6,010 nt of DNA. Source: JBFGFG01 sp041627475 (GTDB taxonomy: Bacteria; Actinomycetota; Nitriliruptoria; Nitriliruptorales; Nitriliruptoraceae). The notes beneath the pieces are model-generated. The model was not told where the DNA came from. It saw only the letters and a list, made by a program, of their open reading frames with translations, and did not search any database. The stretch lies in contig JBFKQZ010000196.1 of NCBI GenBank assembly GCA_041627475.1, positions 1 through 6,010 on the forward strand, in the 5' to 3' direction. Of this stretch, positions 1-3,406 are shown piece by piece. The translations under genes and the position numbers were made by a program. Every line of letters starts with the position of its first letter. Position 1 is the first letter of the stretch.

Positions 1-45
1 GCATCCTGCCGCGCCGGGGCAGGTCACGCAGGCGCTGCTGGCCAT
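1..45 (-). CDS. Possible start of a divergent hypothetical gene (partial)
   Basis: Reading the minus strand from an ATG at 45-43, 15 codons stay open to the window edge: MASSACVTCPGAAGC. The product is not recognisable. The case for a gene rests on context. A minus-strand TANNNT box (TACGCT, 59-54) lies 8 bases before the ATG, the spacing expected when transcription begins at or next to the start codon, so the message would be leaderless; no Shine-Dalgarno sequence is present. The gene would be divergent from the sulfurtransferase gene, with overlapping promoters. Two cysteines in C-x2-C spacing (residues 6 and 9) are visible, but nothing can be concluded from so short a piece. It could also be chance open frame in GC-rich DNA. 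Confidence 0.35.
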   Translation of the reverse strand, partial: MASSACVTCPGAAGC

Positions 46-82
46 GTCAGGTTAGCGTACGACCGTCGACCAGCAGCCTGCG
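27..82. promoter_or_regulatory. Symmetric bidirectional promoter inside an inverted repeat
   Basis: TAGCGTA at 53-59 reads as a TANNNT -10 box on both strands: TAGCGT on plus (53-58) and TACGCT on minus (59-54). It is flanked by an inverted repeat: CGCAGG (27-32) and CTGCTGG (35-41) on the left, CCAGCAG (70-76) and CCTGCG (77-82) on the right. The left arm carries two extra bases (CG, 33-34). The repeat axis falls at about 55.5 and the -10 axis at 56, so they coincide. No TTGACA-like -35 is visible on either side; the outer arms sit roughly where -35 boxes would be. Plus transcripts would start near 65 and minus transcripts near 46-45. The symmetry is seen directly; promoter and operator functions are inferred. 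Confidence 0.5.
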
Positions 83-86
83 GAGG
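82..86 (+). promoter_or_regulatory. Ribosome binding site deciding the sulfurtransferase start
   Basis: GGAGG at 82-86 is a strong Shine-Dalgarno sequence. It overlaps the first G of the in-frame GTG at 86, so that codon cannot be the start served by it. The next in-frame GTG, at 92, lies five bases downstream, which is a normal spacing. Confidence 0.8.
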
Positions 87-91
87 TGCCT

Positions 92-916
92 GTGGACCCG
101 TTCGTCAGCGGTGAGTGGCTGGAGGAGCACCTCGACGAGGTGGTCGTCTGCGACGTCCGATGGGATCCGGACGGCGACACGATCAAGGCCTACAACGAGG
201 GTCACGTGCCGGGTGCCGTCCAGGTCGACCTCGACCGCGACCTCGCGTCCGCGCCCACGACGGAGGAGGGGCGGCACCCGCTGCCGGACCCTGCCACGTG
301 GTCGGCGACGCTGGGCCGGCTCGGCATCGGGCCCGACGACCGCGTCGTCGCCTACGACGACGGTGTCGGGGCCATCGCGGCCCGGCTGGTGTGGATGCTG
401 CGGGTCAGCGGGATCGAGGCGGCGCTGCTCGACGGTGGGTTGGCGGCCTGGGAGGGCGAGCTGTCGACCGAGCCGGTCCTGCGTCGCCCCACGATCGTCC
501 CGTTGCGTCCGTGGCCGTCGGAGGTGCTGGCCGACATCGACGAGACCGCCGGGGCCCCCGTCGTGCTCGACGCACGCGACGCGGCGCGCTACCGCGGTGA
601 CGACGCCGGTCCCGACCGGCGGGCGGGCCACATCCCCGGGGCGCACCACGTCCCGTTCACCGGCAACGTCGACGAGCGCGGGTTCCTGCGTGACGAGGAC
701 GAGCTGCGCGCCGTCTACGAGCCGCTGTCTGCCAAGGCGACCGAGGACGAACCGGTCATCGCGTCCTGCGGCTCCGGCGTGACGGCCTGCCACGACCTGC
801 TGGTCCTCGAGCACCTCGGGCTGCCGGCCGGTCGGTTGTTCCCCGGCTCGTGGAGCCAGTGGGCCGCCGACCTCGCGCGCCGTGTCGCGCTCGGTGACGA
901 GCCCGGCGGCGAGTGA
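92..916 (+). CDS. sseA: Tandem-rhodanese sulfurtransferase (3-mercaptopyruvate/thiosulfate type)
   Basis: This 274-residue cytoplasmic protein has two rhodanese domains, the usual length and layout of SseA-type enzymes. These move sulfane sulfur from 3-mercaptopyruvate or thiosulfate to an acceptor such as cyanide, thioredoxin or another thiol through a cysteine persulfide. The N-terminal domain (about 5-125) carries GHVPGAVQVDLD (37-48) and DGGLAAW (114-120), but its active-loop position reads AYDDGVG, with no cysteine, as is normal for the inactive half. The C-terminal domain (about 145-265) has LDARDAARYRG (159-169), GHIPGAHHVPF (179-189) and the active loop CGSGVTAC (226-233), with Cys226 the predicted catalytic residue. 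CGSGVT is the mercaptopyruvate-type loop; thiosulfate enzymes usually have CRxG there. GSWSQW (252-257) is the usual C-terminal signature. There is no signal peptide. The start is GTG 92, set by GGAGG at 82-86. The gene is transcribed from the symmetric promoter at 53-59 and ends one base from the stop of the convergent MOSC gene. Substrate preference is inferred from the loop only. Confidence 0.93.
   Translation: MDPFVSGEWLEEHLDEVVVCDVRWDPDGDTIKAYNEGHVPGAVQVDLDRDLASAPTTEEGRHPLPDPATWSATLGRLGIGPDDRVVAYDDGVGAIAARLVWMLRVSGIEAALLDGGLAAWEGELSTEPVLRRPTIVPLRPWPSEVLADIDETAGAPVVLDARDAARYRGDDAGPDRRAGHIPGAHHVPFTGNVDERGFLRDEDELRAVYEPLSAKATEDEPVIASCGSGVTACHDLLVLEHLGLPAGRLFPGSWSQWAADLARRVALGDEPGGE
889..902. 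terminator. Candidate 3' stem-loop of the sulfurtransferase message
   Basis: GCTCG (889-893), loop GTGA, CGAGC (898-902): a perfect 5-bp stem with a GNRA-class tetraloop, 11 bases before the stop codon at 914. A longer inverted repeat lies around the convergent stops: GGCGGCGAG (905-913) and CTCGCCGCC (951-959), 37 bases apart. Neither has a T-tract. As there is only one base between the two genes, any termination signal must lie inside coding sequence like this. In DNA this GC-rich, short stems can arise by chance. Confidence 0.22.
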
Positions 917-917
917 G

Positions 918-1412
918 TCAGAGGGCGCGGACCTCGTCGCCGACGCACAGCTCGCCGCCCTCGACGACCGTCGCCGTGAGCCCGCCGTGCCCGCGCATGG
1001 CCTGGTAGCCACCCGGACCGAGGGCCTCCTCCATGCGTGAGCACGGGTGGCAGGCCCCGGTGCCCTCCAGGACGGCGTCGCCGATGCGGAAGCGCAGGCC
1101 CTTGAGCGCCAGCAGGGGGATGCCCCGCACGACGAGGTTGCGTCGCAGCAGCGCCGGGTCGACCGGCCCGTCGCGTCCGAGCAGTGCGCCGACGGTGTCG
1201 AGGTGCTCCGCCTGCACCAGCGTCACCTGCCGGGGCGAGGGTGCGCTGCGCGGCACGCGGTCGCTGCGACGGTCCCCGGCCAGGCCACGGTCGGCGATGG
1301 CGGTGGTCGCCTCGCGGTCGACCGGGGTCGCCCTGCGTCCCGGCCGCAGCAGGATCCGCTCCAGCCGGCCCACCTGCGGCACCGTGCTGGTCAGCTCCTG
1401 CAGGTCGGCCAT
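918..1412 (-). CDS. MOSC-domain protein
   Basis: A 164-residue protein made almost entirely of one MOSC domain (about 15-162), the fold found at the C-terminus of molybdenum-cofactor sulfurases and in stand-alone proteins such as YiiM. Known members bind or transfer sulfur to metal cofactors, or reduce N-hydroxylated compounds with Moco. The visible signature is RNLVVRGIPLLALKG (91-105), then FRIGDAVLEGTGACHPCSRM (108-127), then GHGGLTATVVEGGELCVGDE (141-160). Cys124, in PCSR, is the candidate conserved MOSC cysteine; Cys121 makes a C-x2-C pair with it. No signal peptide or membrane segment is present, so it is probably cytoplasmic. The ATG at 1412 is preceded by GGGAG (1422-1418) with a 5-base gap, and a minus-strand -10 (TACGGT, 1440-1435) lies just upstream. 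The frame stays open far upstream, antisense to the next two genes, but that extension has no family resemblance and I reject it. Its substrate is unknown. Confidence 0.88.
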   Translation of the reverse strand: MADLQELTSTVPQVGRLERILLRPGRRATPVDREATTAIADRGLAGDRRSDRVPRSAPSPRQVTLVQAEHLDTVGALLGRDGPVDPALLRRNLVVRGIPLLALKGLRFRIGDAVLEGTGACHPCSRMEEALGPGGYQAMRGHGGLTATVVEGGELCVGDEVRAL

Positions 1413-1434
1413 CGTGTCTCCCGGTCGGGCGCGG

Positions 1435-1444
1435 ACCGTAGCCT
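1435..1444. promoter_or_regulatory. Back-to-back -10 boxes sharing one TA step
   Basis: ACCGTAGCCT contains TACGGT on the minus strand (1440-1435) and TAGCCT on the plus strand (1439-1444), both of TANNNT form and both beginning at the same TA (1439-1440). The plus box ends 7 bases before the GTG at 1452, which predicts a leaderless message. The minus box predicts a start near 1428, just upstream of GGGAG (1422-1418) and the MOSC ATG at 1412. The whole gap between the two genes is only 39 bases. I see no clear -35 on either strand. A short GGGCG/CGCCC repeat (1427-1431, 1445-1449) brackets the boxes, possibly by chance. Confidence 0.5.
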
Positions 1445-1451
1445 CGCCCCC

Positions 1452-2006
1452 GTGCTGACCCTGACCCACGACGTGACCAGTCCCGCCGCCGCGCTCGCCG
1501 TGGCGCGCTTCGACCGCCTGGCTGCGGCCGGGCTGCCGGTCCGGTTCCGGGGGATCGACGTCCTCGGGGTCGACGCGACCCTGCCGGTGACGCTCGACGT
1601 CCTGGCCGAGCTGGACCGGGTGCAGCCGCGGGCCGCCGAGCTCGGTGTCGTCCTGCACCGGCCCAGCCGCCGTCCGTCGACGGCCCGGGTGCACCTGGTG
1701 GCCGATCTCGCCGAGGCGGCTGGCTGCGGCCCCGCCTGGCGTGCGGCGACCTACGGGGCGTACTGGCGCGAGGACGCCGACATCGGTGACCCCGACGTCC
1801 TGGTGGGTCTCGCCGACGAGGTCGGGCTCGACGCCGACGCGGTCGCGGCCGTGCTCGCGGACGACGCGGCGGTCGCCGAGGTCCGGCGGCGGACCAACAG
1901 CGCCCGCGCCGAGGGGATCGGTGGGGTCCCGGTGCTGGTGGCGCACGGGACGCTGGTCAGCCCGGACCTCGACGACGACGCGCTCTGGGCCCTCGCCGAG
2001 GCCTGA
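1452..2006 (+). CDS. DsbA/HCCA-isomerase-type thioredoxin-fold protein
   Basis: A 184-residue protein resembling the DsbA-like superfamily that includes 2-hydroxychromene-2-carboxylate isomerase, kappa-class glutathione transferase and FrnE-type oxidoreductases. The N-terminal strand LTLTHDVTSP (2-11) ends in Ser-Pro where DsbA proteins have CPxC. A serine at this place is typical of the isomerase and kappa-GST branch, so dithiol redox activity is unlikely. A helical insert follows, with YGAYWREDADIGDPDVL (101-117), close to the family's 'AYF.E..D..D..VL' pattern, and then the thioredoxin-fold return GIGGVPVLVA (155-164) with the cis-proline at Pro160. The only cysteine is Cys92. There is no signal peptide, so it is probably cytoplasmic. 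The start is GTG 1452: no ribosome binding site precedes it, but a -10 box (TAGCCT) ends 7 bases upstream, fitting a leaderless message. Upstream open frame (from about 1047) is antisense to the MOSC gene and unrelated. The reaction is not known; the fold assignment is firmer than the function. Confidence 0.85.
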   Translation: MLTLTHDVTSPAAALAVARFDRLAAAGLPVRFRGIDVLGVDATLPVTLDVLAELDRVQPRAAELGVVLHRPSRRPSTARVHLVADLAEAAGCGPAWRAATYGAYWREDADIGDPDVLVGLADEVGLDADAVAAVLADDAAVAEVRRRTNSARAEGIGGVPVLVAHGTLVSPDLDDDALWALAEA

Positions 2007-2028
2007 CGGCCGTGTCACACGTGGGCAG

Positions 2029-2034
2029 TAGGGT
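2029..2034 (+). promoter_or_regulatory. -10 box of a leaderless promoter for the nuclease-HIRAN operon
   Basis: TAGGGT (2029-2034) ends eight bases before the ATG at 2043, and no Shine-Dalgarno sequence lies between them. This is the arrangement of leaderless actinobacterial transcripts. It separates the operon at 2043-3406 from the preceding gene, which ends at 2006. No good -35 is seen. Confidence 0.55.
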
Positions 2035-2042
2035 CCGGCCCG

Positions 2043-3005
2043 ATGGAGACCGCCACCCCCGCCCAGACCCGCGTCCGCGACGAGCTGCTCGCGTGGGGCG
2101 CCGAGCGCCCCGTCGTCGACCCCGGTCTCGCCGTGGAGCTCCGTGCTGCCCTGGAGGACGGGGCACGTGCCGTCCTGCAGCGGCACGGCGTCGACACCGA
2201 CGGCGACGAGCGCGACCGCTACGACGAGACCGTGTGGGTCTCGAAGTCGCGGCTGGACCGGCTCGTCTGCGACGGGCTCTACCGCGCGGCCCTCGAGGAG
2301 CCGTTCACGTACAACGCCGCGATCGCGGTCGGCACGATCGCCCACCGGGCCATCGAGCTCGACCACGCCACGCGACGGGCGCACACCCCGGAGCGGGTGC
2401 TCGAGGAGGTCTGGCGCGAGATCGTGACCCAGCCGGGGGACCGGCTCGCGGCCTTCGCCAACGGACTCGACGACGTCGCCGCCGCCGACCTGCGCCAGCA
2501 GGCCGAGCAGCTGCTCACCGAGCACCGGGACGTCTGGCCGCCGCTGCCCTCCGCGCTGCACGTGCGGATGGAGCAGCAGGTGCGCGTCGAGCTCCTCGAC
2601 GGTCGCGTGGTGCTGCTCGGGACACCGGACCTGACCCTCGGGCGGGTGCGGGACGACCGCGCCCGGATGCTGCTGGTCGACCTCAAGACCGGCTTCCGCC
2701 GACCCGAGGTGGAACGCCAGGAGCTGCGCTTCTACGCCTTGCTGCTGACGCTCAAGCACGGCCAGCCGCCGTTCCGCTGGGCGTCGCACTACGTCGCCGA
2801 GGGCGCGTGGGACGTCGAGGACTTCCGTCCGGAGCTCCTCGACACGGCGGTCCGGCGCGTCCTCGACAGCATCGACCAGGCGGTGCGGCTCGCCGACGAG
2901 GACGCCGAGGAGCGGCTCCGCACCGGCCGTTGGTGCCGGTTCTGCCCCCGCCGCGACACCTGCCCGCCGTACCTGTCACAGGGTGATGGCACGGTGGGAC
3001 CATGA
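2043..3005 (+). CDS. RecB/Cas4-type PD-(D/E)XK nuclease with Fe-S cluster signature
   Basis: A 320-residue predicted nuclease with all motifs of the RecB/AddB/Cas4 family in order. VSKSRLDRLVC (66-76) gives the first cluster cysteine, Cys76. GTIAHRAIE (97-105) gives His101. MEQQVRVE (176-183) gives a candidate acidic residue, Glu177. GTPDL (193-197) gives metal ligand Asp196. VDLKTG (212-217) is the D-x-K core with Asp213 and Lys215. RQELRFYALLL (225-235) is the QhxxY motif with Gln226 and Tyr231. WCRFCPRRDTC (297-307) supplies Cys298, Cys301 and Cys307, in C-x2-C-x5-C. The one-plus-three cysteine pattern binds a 4Fe-4S cluster in AddB and Cas4 and staples the ends of the domain together. No helicase domain is fused, so this is a free-standing nuclease acting on DNA ends or single strands, probably Mg- or Mn-dependent. 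The ATG at 2043 follows a -10 box directly. The stop overlaps the HIRAN start (ATGA, 3002-3005), implying translational coupling. No cas genes or repeats are nearby, so Cas4 function is not indicated. Confidence 0.92.
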   Translation: METATPAQTRVRDELLAWGAERPVVDPGLAVELRAALEDGARAVLQRHGVDTDGDERDRYDETVWVSKSRLDRLVCDGLYRAALEEPFTYNAAIAVGTIAHRAIELDHATRRAHTPERVLEEVWREIVTQPGDRLAAFANGLDDVAAADLRQQAEQLLTEHRDVWPPLPSALHVRMEQQVRVELLDGRVVLLGTPDLTLGRVRDDRARMLLVDLKTGFRRPEVERQELRFYALLLTLKHGQPPFRWASHYVAEGAWDVEDFRPELLDTAVRRVLDSIDQAVRLADEDAEERLRTGRWCRFCPRRDTCPPYLSQGDGTVGP

Positions 3006-3406
3006 ACACCTCGACCGACCACCGTCCACCGCTGCGGCCCTTCCACACGCCGGTCCGCGGTCACGTCTTCGCGCACCGGCCACCGTCCGGCGCGCCGCTG
3101 GAGCGCACGCCGCTGACCCTGCGTGCCGAGCCGGACAACCCCGCCGATCCGTACGCGGTGGCCGTCTGGGCCGACGGCGGGGGAGAGCCGTGGCGGGTCG
3201 GTTACCTCGAGCGCGCCGTCGCCGCGCGGCTCGTCCCGTACGCCGGCACCGCGCTGGAGGTCACCTTCGCGGGGTGGTGGGAGGAGCCGGAGGGACGCTG
3301 GCGCCGTCCGGTGGTGCAGATCGGTCCTGCCGGGCACGCCGCGCGACCACGTCGCCGCAGCAGCGTGCGGCGACTGCCGCCCGCCCGGGTCGTGCGCGCG
3401 GCCTAG
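3002..3406 (+). CDS. Small HIRAN-domain protein with arginine-rich tail
   Basis: A 134-residue protein whose core (about 15-95) matches the HIRAN domain, best known from HLTF and Rad5, where it grips the 3'-hydroxyl end of single-stranded DNA at stalled replication forks. The diagnostic run is RAEPDNPADPYAVAVW (41-56), equivalent to the 'R-x-P-x-N-P-x-D-x-N-A-I-x-V' block of the family, followed by WRVGYLERAVAARLVPYAG (64-82), the 'VGxLxxxxAxxLxxxL' block. VRGHVF (18-23) is the first strand. The last 20 residues or so (ARPRRRSSVRRLPPARVVR) are arginine-rich and could add nucleic-acid affinity. No catalytic domain is attached. Its ATG overlaps the stop of the nuclease gene by four bases, with GGTGGGA just upstream, so the two are one operon and probably co-translated. 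By inference the HIRAN protein recognises the DNA end that the nuclease processes. Its TAG stop is interlocked with the stop of the convergent VanW gene. Confidence 0.85.
   Translation: MNTSTDHRPPLRPFHTPVRGHVFAHRPPSGAPLERTPLTLRAEPDNPADPYAVAVWADGGGEPWRVGYLERAVAARLVPYAGTALEVTFAGWWEEPEGRWRRPVVQIGPAGHAARPRRRSSVRRLPPARVVRAA
3351..3374. terminator. Perfect 9-bp stem-loop near the convergent gene ends
   Basis: GTCGCCGCA (3351-3359), six-base loop GCAGCG, TGCGGCGAC (3366-3374): perfect arms. It lies inside the end of the HIRAN gene, and 28 bases beyond the stop of the minus-strand VanW gene. It has no T-tract on either side, but actinobacterial termination hairpins often lack one. Since the two genes overlap at their stops, this is the best candidate for stopping minus-strand transcription. 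It could also be a coincidence of arginine and serine codons. Confidence 0.4.

Noticed and set aside
5..23. CCTGCC/GGCAGG hairpin with a 7-base loop
   Set aside because: It has no T-tract, no visible gene ending before it, and would be inside the possible minus-strand coding region; short GC stems are frequent here.
86..88. GTG 86 as start of the sulfurtransferase
   Set aside because: It overlaps the Shine-Dalgarno sequence GGAGG (82-86); GTG 92 has correct spacing.
914..920. TGAGTCA, a palindromic heptamer like the eukaryotic AP-1 site
   Set aside because: It is simply formed by two convergent TGA stops one base apart.
47..1012. A 321-codon minus-strand frame opposite the sulfurtransferase gene
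   Set aside because: It is an arginine/glycine/valine-rich antisense shadow without domains; the plus strand carries clear rhodanese motifs.
1047..1451. N-terminal extension of the DsbA-like protein
   Set aside because: It lies antisense to the MOSC gene and the fold begins exactly after GTG 1452.
2011..2021. CGTGT-C-ACACG inverted repeat upstream of the nuclease -10
   Set aside because: It lies in a plausible operator position, but five-base arms are too short to claim anything without comparison to relatives.
918..2789. A 623-codon minus-strand open frame whose last 164 codons are the MOSC gene
   Set aside because: Upstream of the ATG at 1412 the frame is antisense to two well-supported genes, has no family resemblance, and the MOSC ATG has its own ribosome binding site and promoter. 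Long antisense frames are common in GC-rich DNA.
2043..3005. The nuclease as a CRISPR Cas4
   Set aside because: It shares the one-plus-three cysteine pattern, but at 320 residues it is longer than usual Cas4, and there are no cas genes or direct repeats in the window.
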